Of a stretch of DNA of 64,000 bases, positions 17,565 through 26,876 are shown one piece after another; position 1 is the first letter of the stretch; each line of letters starts with the position of its first letter. Made by a program: the position numbers and the translations under genes. The notes under the pieces are model-generated. The model was not told where the DNA came from. It ran no database searches and saw nothing but the letters and a program-made list of their open reading frames with translations. The stretch spans positions 1-64,000 of the forward strand of contig JBEIHH010000005.1 in assembly GCA_040381475.1 (NCBI GenBank). Direction: 5' to 3'. The DNA comes from JAIBBG01 sp040381475. GTDB taxonomy: Bacteria; Bacteroidota; Bacteroidia; Flavobacteriales_D; Sanyastnellaceae.

Positions 17565-18496
17565 ACCTTTGTCAATACCTTATATCATATTGTGCCAGTC
17601 AGATGACCTTGACCGTCAGAATGCTGATTTTATCTGTAGTTACAGTTTCTCTTTGTAACTGCAATCCTCACCCGGATTACGAAAAAGTATCAGAGAATGT
17701 CTGGAAAAAACTCGAAAGCTTTGGCGATTGTGATCCGGATCTATTGCAAGCTGATTATTTCTTGATGGAAGTTTCTTTCAATAAAAAGAACGAACCGGAT
17801 ACCGGATATTCATTCCTGCTGCATCATCACAATATTCAGAAAATCCCTGCTGCAGGATATACCGGAGATCCAATTGGGCTAACACTTGCTGCTCTTCTGG
17901 ACTCTATGAAATGTGGAGACCATTTGAAGCTTATTCTTCCATTCTCCGAATTCGACAATACCTGGCTAGGTGCATATTCAGACAGTTCAATGTATGAATC
18001 AAATGAAAAAATAGATCTTGACCTTCATCTGATCAGAACTTTCGACAAACCAGGATACACAAGGTATCTTATGCAGGCTGCTCAGCAAGGTGAGATTTCC
18101 GAACATGAGGCCATAGAATTGCTTCTGATGAATGACGTTGAAATGGGCTATGAAAAGCACGGTAAATGTTTCATACAATATGTAAACAGAACGGCAGGAG
18201 ATTCGATTTTATCCGGGAGGGAGGTTTCAATCCTCTACAACACATTTTTGCTGGATGGAACTCTACTGGACGACACAACATCGATGCAATTTTCATTCGG
18301 GCGCCCGGGACAGATCGTAAGTGGCCTTCAATATGCGCTGAGTTTTCTCAGGGAAGGTGAAGAAGCAGTCATCTATTTGCCGTCGTTTCTCGCATTTGGC
18401 GATAAGGGCAGTACCAGTAATGTTGTACCGGCGCGTACCCCCGTTTACTTCAAACTGAAAGTCCTGGGTGTAAAGAATTCCAACGAAAAGTTCTGA
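17561..18496 (+). CDS. Two-domain FKBP-type peptidyl-prolyl isomerase, N-terminal domain degenerate
   Basis: A 311-residue exported protein coupled to the previous FKBP gene by an ATGA overlap. A hydrophobic segment at about 15-33 is followed by C32 and C34, a possible but non-standard lipobox. The C-terminal half (about 200-308) is a good FKBP domain: GREVSILYNTFLLDGTLLDD, PGQIVSGLQYALSFLREGEE, LPSFLAFGDKG and VPARTPVYFKLKVL. The N-terminal half (about 60-165) keeps only the FKBP pattern GLTLAALLDSMKCGDHLKLI and has lost most active-site positions, so it looks like a decayed duplicate domain. Likely role: periplasmic folding helper, perhaps with the upstream FKBP. Confidence 0.8.
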   Translation: MNLCQYLISYCASQMTLTVRMLILSVVTVSLCNCNPHPDYEKVSENVWKKLESFGDCDPDLLQADYFLMEVSFNKKNEPDTGYSFLLHHHNIQKIPAAGYTGDPIGLTLAALLDSMKCGDHLKLILPFSEFDNTWLGAYSDSSMYESNEKIDLDLHLIRTFDKPGYTRYLMQAAQQGEISEHEAIELLLMNDVEMGYEKHGKCFIQYVNRTAGDSILSGREVSILYNTFLLDGTLLDDTTSMQFSFGRPGQIVSGLQYALSFLREGEEAVIYLPSFLAFGDKGSTSNVVPARTPVYFKLKVLGVKNSNEKF

Positions 18497-18554
18497 AAGC
18501 CAGAACAATTTAGTCTTATATCCGTTATACAGACGCACAAACTCTGCCCTTCGG

Positions 18555-19979
18555 ATGAAAGCGATACTCTGTTTGTTCCCGTTTTTGATATTCCTGAGCG
18601 AATGCCGCGCACAGGATAATTTAGGCATTGCAGGCAGCACCAGGGCACCCATGAACACGCTTTTGATCAATCCATCAACAATCGTTGATTCAAGAGCATT
18701 CATTGACATCAATCTCGCCGGGGTGAGTGTGTTTGCGAGAAACGATTTCGCCTTTCTGGATGGCAAAAGTTTTTCATTATCCATGTTTGATACAATGACC
18801 ACAGTCCCGATGAATCGTGACAAAGGTCCGTATCATGCCTATGCAGATGTGATGGTACAGGGGCCCGGAGCTTCCTTCGCAGTGAAACAACATGCATTCG
18901 CTATCAATACTGGTGTGCGTGTTGTTGCAGACGCCAGAGGCCTTCCAAACAAACTGTCTGATTTGATCAACCAAGGCTTTCAATACAGAGAACAGATGGG
19001 TCAGGTTCAGTCATTCTCTAATGTGCGAACCAATGCTTTGGCCTGGGGTGAAGCAGGACTTACCTACGGTACTATTCTGGCAAGGGACGGCAACGCCATA
19101 CTTCAGGGAGCTGCATCGATTAAAAGACTATTCGGAGTGGCAGGTGCGGGAGTAAGACTTGATAACTGGACTTATATTGTCAGGGACAGCACCCGACTGG
19201 AAACCCAGAACCTCAATGGTGAATATGGATTCAACGATCCTACGGCAGGATTGCTCAATGGAAAAGGATGGGGGTTCGACCTCGGATTCACCTACAAAGT
19301 CCGAAAATCGAATTCGGACGATTATAGACCTCATTCTCCCTGCACCGACGGAGACTATCTCTATAGCCTGGGAGTTTCACTTCTTGATTTCGGCCGTGTA
19401 TCATTCAACGGACCATTTTACCGAAACGAGTTCAACAAGAATGAAAGCAGTGAGTGGGAGAATTATCAAGGAACAACAGCGAACGATATAGCCGGGGTAG
19501 ACAGTCTGATCAACAGTAATTTCAATCTTGTGCAGGAAAACTCAAGTGACGGTCGATTCAGAATGAAACTTCCCTCAGCAATTTCCGTGCAGCTAGATTA
19601 CAACCTCACACATAATTTTTACGTGCATGGTGTTATGACATATGGACTCCCCAGACTAAACAGCCTGGGAGTGCAGCGGGCATCTTATCTCGGAATTGTT
19701 CCCCGCTGTGAAATCAAGCGATTCGAAGTGAGTTTGCCTGTCTCACTTTACGAATGGCAGCATCCACAATTTGGACTTGCGATGCGACTCAATAGCCTGA
19801 TTATTGGCAGTGATAATCTGGGCGGTCTGTTGTTCAATCAGGATATTTATGGCGCCGATATTTATTTCAGTCTTAAATACACGATCTTCAAGCACTGGAA
19901 GTGCAAAACAAAAAGCAAGAAGGCGAAAACAGTCGTTCGCCACGGCAACAAAGAACCACTTCCTTGTCCTTCATGGTGA
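18555..19979 (+). CDS. DUF5723 outer-membrane beta-barrel protein
   Basis: A 474-residue outer-membrane protein with a signal peptide (MKAILCLFPFLIFLSECRAQ). It contains many alternating-residue strands with aromatic ends, such as FIDINLAGVSVFARNDF near the N-terminus, and matches DUF5723, a Bacteroidota family resembling PorV/PorP-type barrels. The C-terminal YFSLKYTIF could be the last barrel strand, but it is followed by a Lys-rich and Cys-containing tail (CKTKSKKAK...) that is unusual for a barrel end. Function unknown. It follows the FKBP pair by about 60 bases and may be in the same transcript. Confidence 0.75.
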   Translation: MKAILCLFPFLIFLSECRAQDNLGIAGSTRAPMNTLLINPSTIVDSRAFIDINLAGVSVFARNDFAFLDGKSFSLSMFDTMTTVPMNRDKGPYHAYADVMVQGPGASFAVKQHAFAINTGVRVVADARGLPNKLSDLINQGFQYREQMGQVQSFSNVRTNALAWGEAGLTYGTILARDGNAILQGAASIKRLFGVAGAGVRLDNWTYIVRDSTRLETQNLNGEYGFNDPTAGLLNGKGWGFDLGFTYKVRKSNSDDYRPHSPCTDGDYLYSLGVSLLDFGRVSFNGPFYRNEFNKNESSEWENYQGTTANDIAGVDSLINSNFNLVQENSSDGRFRMKLPSAISVQLDYNLTHNFYVHGVMTYGLPRLNSLGVQRASYLGIVPRCEIKRFEVSLPVSLYEWQHPQFGLAMRLNSLIIGSDNLGGLLFNQDIYGADIYFSLKYTIFKHWKCKTKSKKAKTVVRHGNKEPLPCPSW

Positions 19980-20058
19980 TTTATTAATGGCTCAACAGAA
20001 GTCAGCACCTTTTGATAATCAATTAATTGGATTACGAACCATGAATTAACTTCGCGTC

Positions 20059-21273
20059 ATGATTGAAGCCCCCATTGATGTAAAGGACTATCATGATATC
20101 CGCCCATATTCTGACACCGAGCTCAGTGAGGCCATAATGCGCCTTGTTGAAGACCCCTTGCTCTATAAAATGATGAAGTGGGTCTATCCCGCTTTGCGAA
20201 AAGCTGAAATTCGAAAAATGTTTCAGGATATTCGCTCCGTTCAACAGTTCCAGGAGGAGATCGGAGCTCCGGTTATGAAAGTAATCACCCAAATGACTAC
20301 CAGTGGGCTTTCTTTTTCGAATGTGCAAAATATCCGCAAAGACAAAGCCTACCTTTTCATCAGCAATCACCGCGACATCATCCTTGACAGCGCCTTACTC
20401 AATGTAAGCCTCATGGAAAGCGGCTTCGATACAACCGAAATTGCCATTGGGGATAACCTGCTGAAAACGCAACTCGTTCGTGATCTCGTCAGATCCAATA
20501 AAAATTTCATCGTAAACCGAGACATCAACGCAAAAGAAATCTACCATTACTCGCTTCGGCTGAGCAATTACATCAGACACACTATCAAAGAAAGAAAAAC
20601 CTCCATATGGATTGCGCAAAGGGAAGGACGGAGTAAAGATGGTGATGACCGCACATCGACCGGTTTGCTCAAAATGTTCGCTATGTCCGAAGGCAGCAAT
20701 GTCGAAGACTCTTTACAGGAATTGAACATTACACCCATGTGTGTGAGTTACGAATATGATCCCTGTGATTTGCTAAAAACACATGAATTGTTGCATGTTA
20801 AGTATTTCGGCAAATACGAAAAAAAACCCATGGAAGACTTTCATTCAATGCTTACAGGTCTTACAGGTCATAAAGGAAGAGTGAATATTGCAGTTGGAAA
20901 CGATATGACCCAAACTCTGGAAAAAATGCGGCTGATTTTAAATAAAAATGAGAAATTTCGAGTGCTGGGTGAAAGTATTGATGAAGAAATGTTCCGAATC
21001 TATAAGCTTTGGCCAACCAATTATATTGCCTATGATCTATTGAATGGTACAAAGGATTTTAAAGATCAATATTCAAACATTCAGCGAATTGCTTTCGTCA
21101 ACTATGTCAGAGGCCATGTATTAAAACTTGCGCTCAACAGAAAAAAATCCGGACTCCCCTCCACAAATCTCAACAGCACGAGCAGAGAAATTCTGCTGCA
21201 GATGTATGCTAATCCAGTGAGCAATCATTTGTCACTGGAAAACAAGAAAAAAATCTACTTTGAAACAATATGA
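20059..21273 (+). CDS. Lysophospholipid acyltransferase (LPLAT) family protein
   Basis: A 404-residue acyltransferase related to PlsC and PlsB, which add acyl chains to glycerol-3-phosphate or lysophosphatidate. Block I is FISNHRDIILDSALL: catalytic H104 is followed by D110, giving a spacing of five residues where the usual motif is H-X4-D. Block III-like REGRSKDGDDRTSTG starts near 188, and NKNFIVNRD near 148 fits block II. The length exceeds that of PlsC (about 240), through N- and C-terminal additions. No strong membrane span is visible, so it probably binds the inner membrane peripherally. Its stop overlaps the next start by 4 bases. Confidence 0.8.
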   Translation: MIEAPIDVKDYHDIRPYSDTELSEAIMRLVEDPLLYKMMKWVYPALRKAEIRKMFQDIRSVQQFQEEIGAPVMKVITQMTTSGLSFSNVQNIRKDKAYLFISNHRDIILDSALLNVSLMESGFDTTEIAIGDNLLKTQLVRDLVRSNKNFIVNRDINAKEIYHYSLRLSNYIRHTIKERKTSIWIAQREGRSKDGDDRTSTGLLKMFAMSEGSNVEDSLQELNITPMCVSYEYDPCDLLKTHELLHVKYFGKYEKKPMEDFHSMLTGLTGHKGRVNIAVGNDMTQTLEKMRLILNKNEKFRVLGESIDEEMFRIYKLWPTNYIAYDLLNGTKDFKDQYSNIQRIAFVNYVRGHVLKLALNRKKSGLPSTNLNSTSREILLQMYANPVSNHLSLENKKKIYFETI

Positions 21274-23228
21274 TTAAATTGATTCTTTCAATGTTTCTGT
21301 TTCTGTCGGCCATTATGCTTGCAGCTCCAGTTGCATTGGCCCAATGCGATGCCTGTCAATTTGAGGTTCAGTTAATCACCAACGGAGATTTTGAAAGTGG
21401 AAACACCGGTTTCACGACAGCTCTTGAATATTCTCCAGGTCCCATATTCTTTTGTCCCTTGTGTGATGAGAACACCTATGCCGTAGGTGCCAATGCAACT
21501 CTTTATCACAGTGGTTTTGCAGGTTCAGATCATACCAATCCACCAACAGGTGATTTTTTGATCGCCAACGGTCCGGGTCAGGCCGGTGCACTTGCATGGT
21601 GCCAAACCACCGCGGTTCAGCCCAATACCAACTATTCCTTCAGTTTCTGGGCAAGAGATGTAACCAATAACAACAATCCTCATCCAACAGCATTGCTTCA
21701 GGTAGCTTTCAACGGTATTGCGATGACAGATACTTTGAATGCAGACGGAGGCTGGGAGCAAATGATCGTCGACTGGAACAGCGGATCACTAACCTCGGTG
21801 GAAATCTGTATCATCAATCAGCAATCGCTCACAGGTGGCAATGACTTTGGGCTTGACGACATCAGTATGACCGGCTGCCATGACTATCAGCTGTCGCAGC
21901 CGGCAATTGCCGGCGATGACATTACAATTTGCAGCAACGAACAGGTAAGCATCGGAACCACGCCAATTGCAGGTTATCAGTACAACTGGGACAACCTCAA
22001 CGGACTGAATTCAGGTACAATCGGCAATCCAATTTTATCGATTGAGAATGAAACTGACTTCCCGTTAACTGAAACATATATTGTAACCCGCGATTCTGCA
22101 GGTGTTGGCTGCACTGATCAAGATACAATAATGGTCACAATCCTGCCGCTTCCAACTTTTGAGCTTGGACCAGACCTTGTAATTTGCCCGGGAGAAGTTG
22201 CCACTATAGATGCAAGTGATATCTGGGACAGTATTGAATGGTCAAACGGTTCCAACACGAATTCCATAACTGTTGGCGAGGGAATATACGATGCCACCGT
22301 TTCCGTTGGCATTTGTTCATCAACCGATCAGATATTGATTACAGAAGTGGTGTTGCCGCAGATCGATCTCGGCGAAGATCAGGTAATATGTTCATCCGAT
22401 AATCTTGTGCTCTATGCAGGCGTATTGGGGACATGGTCCGATGGTAGCATCTCTGACACACTCATTGTACCAACATCCGGCGACTATTCATTTGAATACA
22501 ACCAACAAGGTTGCTCAGTTACTGACGCAGTATATGTTGAGATAATCGAAAATCCTGAAGTTTATCTTCCCGCTGACACGATCTTCTGTGAAGGCACGAC
22601 CATCGAACTGAATGCCGGCATGGATGGCCTGTGGAGTACCGGTGCTTTGGGTTCATCCATTATTGTGAACACCCCTGCATATTACGATATCGTTGTGACC
22701 AATGGTCCTTGCACAGCACAGGCCGGCACAGTGGTTGAAATGATCCCGCTTCCTTCAGTCGATCTCGAAGAATTCGCTAGCATCTGTGAAGATGACAGCT
22801 TACAGCTCATAGCCTTTTCAGAAAACAATTTCAGCTATCTGTGGTCAACCGGTGACACTTTGGCCAATATTTTTGTAAGTGAAGCAGGAAATTACGAAGT
22901 GACTGTTTCCAATCAATGCGGCACTGATCAGGATGAAATTGATCTGGAGACATATCCCTGTTCCTGGAATTTGTTTATTCCAAGTTCCTTTACGCCTAAT
23001 GATGATGGATTCAACGAGGGCTGGCGGATATATGGATATAATATTAGCAACGTCAGTGTTATAATTTACAACAGATTCGGCGATGCGATCTTTGAAACGA
23101 ATGATCCCGGAATAGCGTGGACACCATCAACCGGAGTGTACGATGACGTATACAACTACCGCGTAGAGGCTACGGCATTCGATGGTGAACAGATCATTCA
23201 AACAGGACATCTTTACCTGCTTCGCTAA
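21270..23228 (+). CDS. Secreted Ig-repeat protein with T9SS type B (gliding-associated) tail
   Basis: A 652-residue surface or secreted protein. Signal peptide ends near residue 24 (VALAQ). Residues 30-210 form a carbohydrate-binding-like or jelly-roll-like domain (LITNGDFESGNTGF at its start, NYSFSFWARD inside it). Four Ig-like repeats of about 85 residues follow, each with a LPxxxLGxDxxxCxGxxxxLxA and WSxG pattern (for example around 295-330 and 365-395). The C-terminus from about 567 is a type B T9SS domain: SFTPNDDGFNEGWRI, VIIYNRFGDAIFE, ending GHLYLLR. Likely an adhesin or surface fibre. It is coupled to the LPLAT gene by a 4-base overlap, although the functions look unrelated. Confidence 0.85.
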   Translation: MIKLILSMFLFLSAIMLAAPVALAQCDACQFEVQLITNGDFESGNTGFTTALEYSPGPIFFCPLCDENTYAVGANATLYHSGFAGSDHTNPPTGDFLIANGPGQAGALAWCQTTAVQPNTNYSFSFWARDVTNNNNPHPTALLQVAFNGIAMTDTLNADGGWEQMIVDWNSGSLTSVEICIINQQSLTGGNDFGLDDISMTGCHDYQLSQPAIAGDDITICSNEQVSIGTTPIAGYQYNWDNLNGLNSGTIGNPILSIENETDFPLTETYIVTRDSAGVGCTDQDTIMVTILPLPTFELGPDLVICPGEVATIDASDIWDSIEWSNGSNTNSITVGEGIYDATVSVGICSSTDQILITEVVLPQIDLGEDQVICSSDNLVLYAGVLGTWSDGSISDTLIVPTSGDYSFEYNQQGCSVTDAVYVEIIENPEVYLPADTIFCEGTTIELNAGMDGLWSTGALGSSIIVNTPAYYDIVVTNGPCTAQAGTVVEMIPLPSVDLEEFASICEDDSLQLIAFSENNFSYLWSTGDTLANIFVSEAGNYEVTVSNQCGTDQDEIDLETYPCSWNLFIPSSFTPNDDGFNEGWRIYGYNISNVSVIIYNRFGDAIFETNDPGIAWTPSTGVYDDVYNYRVEATAFDGEQIIQTGHLYLLR

Positions 23229-23363
23229 AAATTCGAAGCAAAAACCAATGAAAGTCCGATAAAGATAAAATATGCCGCACTAGAAGTCTTTTACGCATAT
23301 TTGCGTTGAATTGAAAGAATAGATGCAGCAGGCATAGGAAAACATTATTTTGATTTAATAAAA

Positions 23364-24215
23364 ATGAGTTGGTTTAAAAGAAAAATACAGGGTATTACTA
23401 CCAAAAGCAAAGAGAAAAAAGAAATTCCCGAAGGACTTTGGTACAAATGTCCGGAATGCAAAAACGTAATCACATCCGACGAACACGCCGACAACAATTG
23501 GTGTTGCAACAAGTGTGGCTACCATGAAAAAATCGGCTCAAGGGAGTATTTCAGCATCTTGTTTGACAACAATGAGTACCAGGAAATAGCCGCCAATCTA
23601 ACTAGCGGTGACCCACTGAAGTTTACGGATACCAAAGCATATGCCGACAGGATCAAAACCACCATCAGAAAAACCGGATTAAAAGATGCAGTCCGTGTTG
23701 GTTTAGGTAAGATACGAGGTGAAAATGCCGTAGTAGTGTGCATGGATTTTGCCTTCATCGGCGGTTCAATGGGTTCCGTGGTCGGCGAAAAATTCGCTAT
23801 TGGCGTGGATGAAGCCATCAAAAACAAATGCCCATTCATTTGTATTTCAAAATCCGGAGGCGCCAGAATGATGGAAGCTGGATTTTCGCTGATGCAAATG
23901 GCAAAAACTTCTGCCAAGCTCACTCAACTTGCTGATGCAAAACTGCCCTACGTGTCTTTCCTCACAGATCCGACCACCGGTGGAGTAACAGCTTCGTTCG
24001 CCATGCTTGGCGATATCAATATTGCAGAACCAAAAGCACTCATTGGTTTTGCCGGCCCACGGGTAGTAAAAGAAACAATCGGTAAAGATCTGCCCGAAGG
24101 ATTCCAGAGTTCAGAATTCGTATTGGAGCATGGCTTTCTGGACTACATTGTAGAGCGGAAAGACTTGAAAAATAAATTGAGCGAATCACTCAGGTGGTTT
24201 TCCTCTTCAACTTAA
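23364..24215 (+). CDS. accD: Acetyl-CoA carboxylase carboxyltransferase beta subunit
   Basis: The zinc-finger subunit of acetyl-CoA carboxyltransferase, which with AccA moves the carboxyl group from biotin to acetyl-CoA at the start of fatty-acid synthesis. 283 residues, normal length. The zinc finger has C29, C32, C48 and C51 (CPEC...CNKC). The crotonase-like domain has GGSMGSVVGEKF, SKSGGARMMEAGFSLMQMAK, the oxyanion segment PTTGGVTASFA and GFAGPRVVKETIG. The ATG at 23364 is preceded by an A-rich stretch. The gene stands alone, with 135 bases before it and a convergent neighbour 30 bases after. Confidence 0.96.
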   Translation: MSWFKRKIQGITTKSKEKKEIPEGLWYKCPECKNVITSDEHADNNWCCNKCGYHEKIGSREYFSILFDNNEYQEIAANLTSGDPLKFTDTKAYADRIKTTIRKTGLKDAVRVGLGKIRGENAVVVCMDFAFIGGSMGSVVGEKFAIGVDEAIKNKCPFICISKSGGARMMEAGFSLMQMAKTSAKLTQLADAKLPYVSFLTDPTTGGVTASFAMLGDINIAEPKALIGFAGPRVVKETIGKDLPEGFQSSEFVLEHGFLDYIVERKDLKNKLSESLRWFSSST

Positions 24216-24245
24216 TATGTTCTAAAAATAAAATTTCCGTAGCAA

Positions 24246-26750
24246 TTATTTCACGAAAATCCTTGTGGTCACTTCCTGACCATTTTCAGGTGTGAGATTC
24301 AACATGTAAAATCCAGAACTCAAATTGTCAAGAACAAGAGTGCGTGCCGTTGCTTTTCCAGATTCCATAATCAACTCGCCAGCTATGCTGTAAAGCTTAG
24401 TGCTAAAAGGAATGTTCGCATTGATGAAAACCACATCACTTGCAGGATTCGGATAAACTGAATGCACAAAAGTTTGTGACTCTTCAATACCGGAGCAATC
24501 ATCAACAATCAAGTTATCCATTGCGGAAGCACTGCAGTTAAATTCGTTAGTCACAGTATAAGTCACAGTATTTAGTCCTACCAACGCATTCATCGGGTTG
24601 AATGCATTGTTTTCAACTCCATCTCCACTCATAATGCCACCGGCCGGATTCGCCACCCATGAGAGGTCAGGCCCGAGATCACAAATCTCATCAACACTGA
24701 ATTCGAAAAATGCGTATGGTGCCGGATTAACCGTTAAGAGGAATTCTGCGGAAGAGATACATCCTTGTTCTGAAGTACCTGTTACATGATAGTTCAATGT
24801 GGCAAAAGGAGTGATCGCAATCGTTGCCACATTCTGATTGGTGTTCCAAACGTAACTGCTTGCACCACTTGCTTCTAGCACAACATCGTCACCTGCGCAT
24901 ACCGTTGAATTGCCGTCAATACTCACAATAGGAAGAGGATGTACAATAACTTCAACAGTTTCAGTTCTTGTGCATCCATTGTTTCCGGTGCTTATCAGAC
25001 TAAGTGTTGTATCCTGCTCAGGAACGAAGAAAAGCTCAGTCTCAGAAGAGCCATTATTCCATACAATTGAGCCATCCGACCAAACTGAAATTGACAAATA
25101 ATCACCATAACACAACTCATCATCACCGGTAATGGTCACGAGTGGAGCAGGATCCACATTGATACTGATATTGGTAAAATCAGTGCACCCGAATTCAGTA
25201 TAACCTACCAAGTTGATAATGCTATCCTGCGTTGGGGCTGTATTAAAAGTGTCACCTTCGAAAACACCGTTCCAGATGTAATAATCGGCTCCATTACCAT
25301 ACAATTCAGTTGACAATCCTTCACAAAAACTTGTACCCCCCGTTCCTGTGACAATTGGTACCGGATGAATGACAACATCCAATGTCAGAGAATCGTTGCA
25401 CCCGGTATTATTTATGCCATAAAGCGTCAACACAAAATCATCGGCGCCAATAAACTCTAGCAGATCATCCTGCAAGCCGGTGCTCCACGTGTGATTATCT
25501 GCGCCAGATGCCAAAAGCGATACCGTTTCACCCTCGCAAAAAGGGTTAACGACCTCGATTTCTAAATCCGGAATCGGATTGACTGGAATTTCAAAAGTCT
25601 GAATGGTGTTGCATTCGGCAGAAGAATACGCTGTAACCTCGAACCTCAATGTGTCAGCGGGTTGGTCGAAGAAAATATTGTTCGGTTCCTGAGTAATATC
25701 CTCTCCGGTATCAAGATTCAACCAGGAGTAAAACTCTCCTCCTGTTGCTTCCAGATTCAGGACTTCACCTTCGCAGATTTCGTCAATTCCAACCACATTC
25801 AAATCAGGATAGTCACTCACCACGATATCCAAAGGTATCGTTACAAAACAGTCCAGAAAATTATAAGCTTCGATGAAGTAAGTAAAATCTTGCTGCGGGT
25901 ATAAAGTATGCGGACTTGTTATTGTTCCAAGCTCATCTTTAAAATAATCAGCGCCTTCAAAGGTGATCACTATTGAATCACCTGAACAAATTGAAGTATT
26001 TGCCATGATTGTTGGTTCAGGTAATGGAATAACTTCAATGGCATAATAAATTGTCGTATCACATTCAGCAGCCAAATAGATGGTCAGGGTATATTCTGGC
26101 TGGGGACCAACGATAAAACTGACACTTGGATCTGAAGATCCGTCAAACCATTCAATATCAAGTTGAGTGTTTACTGAAATAGTTGCTTCCCCTCCTGGAC
26201 AAACGCTTGTTGTTCCCGTAATAGCTATGGAATCGGGTAATTCGAGGATTTCTATTGTGAATTCCGTGATAAAAGGGCATCCCGCCGGATCAATACCGCT
26301 GGCAAAAGAAGTGAAAGTTGTATCAAGGATAAAATCCCGAAAATAACTTTTTGTACCATCATACCAGGTCAATTCAATACTAGGCTCTGATGTAATTTTC
26401 GCAGTATCAGGTCCACAAAGTTCCAAATCGCCAACTATTGTAACAGGAACTCCATCAATAACGGTCATTACGACATCATCAGATCCGACGCATGTTTCGT
26501 TATTCACAGTGTATGTAAGCACATACTCCCCTGGTTCCAGACCGGACGGATCGAAAAAATTACCAGTGACATTTGTTCCGGAATACGTGCCTCCCAACGG
26601 AAGAACCAGAGGAAGTTCGAATGGATCCTGATTGGTACATAACGTATCATTACCGAATAAATCAAAGTTTACTTCACAATCCTGAGCTCCTACCTCATAA
26701 GTATCAAACAAAAAACAAAATATAAAAAACAAGGGTATAAAGCGTGTCAT
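24246..26750 (-). CDS. Large Ig-repeat surface protein with T9SS type A tail
   Basis: An 834-residue secreted protein. Signal peptide MTRFIPLFFIFCFLFDTYEVGAQ. It is built from about nine Ig/PKD-like repeats of 75-85 residues, each opening with a Cys-Gly/Glu turn (ICSGDSIVITFEGADY, ICEGEVLNLEATGG, FCEGETVSLLASGADNHTWS, VCAGDDVVLEASGASSYVW). Tail from about 757: HSVYPNPASDVVFI and LSSGFYMLNLTPENG, a type A sorting domain. Such proteins are surface adhesins or matrix parts. No catalytic motif is seen. It is convergent with accD, with only 30 bases between them. Confidence 0.87.
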   Translation of the reverse strand: MTRFIPLFFIFCFLFDTYEVGAQDCEVNFDLFGNDTLCTNQDPFELPLVLPLGGTYSGTNVTGNFFDPSGLEPGEYVLTYTVNNETCVGSDDVVMTVIDGVPVTIVGDLELCGPDTAKITSEPSIELTWYDGTKSYFRDFILDTTFTSFASGIDPAGCPFITEFTIEILELPDSIAITGTTSVCPGGEATISVNTQLDIEWFDGSSDPSVSFIVGPQPEYTLTIYLAAECDTTIYYAIEVIPLPEPTIMANTSICSGDSIVITFEGADYFKDELGTITSPHTLYPQQDFTYFIEAYNFLDCFVTIPLDIVVSDYPDLNVVGIDEICEGEVLNLEATGGEFYSWLNLDTGEDITQEPNNIFFDQPADTLRFEVTAYSSAECNTIQTFEIPVNPIPDLEIEVVNPFCEGETVSLLASGADNHTWSTGLQDDLLEFIGADDFVLTLYGINNTGCNDSLTLDVVIHPVPIVTGTGGTSFCEGLSTELYGNGADYYIWNGVFEGDTFNTAPTQDSIINLVGYTEFGCTDFTNISINVDPAPLVTITGDDELCYGDYLSISVWSDGSIVWNNGSSETELFFVPEQDTTLSLISTGNNGCTRTETVEVIVHPLPIVSIDGNSTVCAGDDVVLEASGASSYVWNTNQNVATIAITPFATLNYHVTGTSEQGCISSAEFLLTVNPAPYAFFEFSVDEICDLGPDLSWVANPAGGIMSGDGVENNAFNPMNALVGLNTVTYTVTNEFNCSASAMDNLIVDDCSGIEESQTFVHSVYPNPASDVVFINANIPFSTKLYSIAGELIMESGKATARTLVLDNLSSGFYMLNLTPENGQEVTTRIFVK

Positions 26751-26858
26751 GAAGGGTTCGATTGTTTATCCGGCCAAATTACTAAAATAACGCCTGACAT
26801 TGAAACCCGGAACTCCGCAAAATGCAGATTTACCTCAATTTTCCAGACTTCTTAACGC

Positions 26859-26866
26859 TAAATTTG
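26859..26866 (+). promoter_or_regulatory. -7 box before mtaB
   Basis: TAAATTTG matches TAnnTTTG and ends 10 bases before the mtaB ATG, giving a very short leader. No TTG at the expected -33 spacing. Confidence 0.33.
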
Positions 26867-26876
26867 CAATCCTAAA

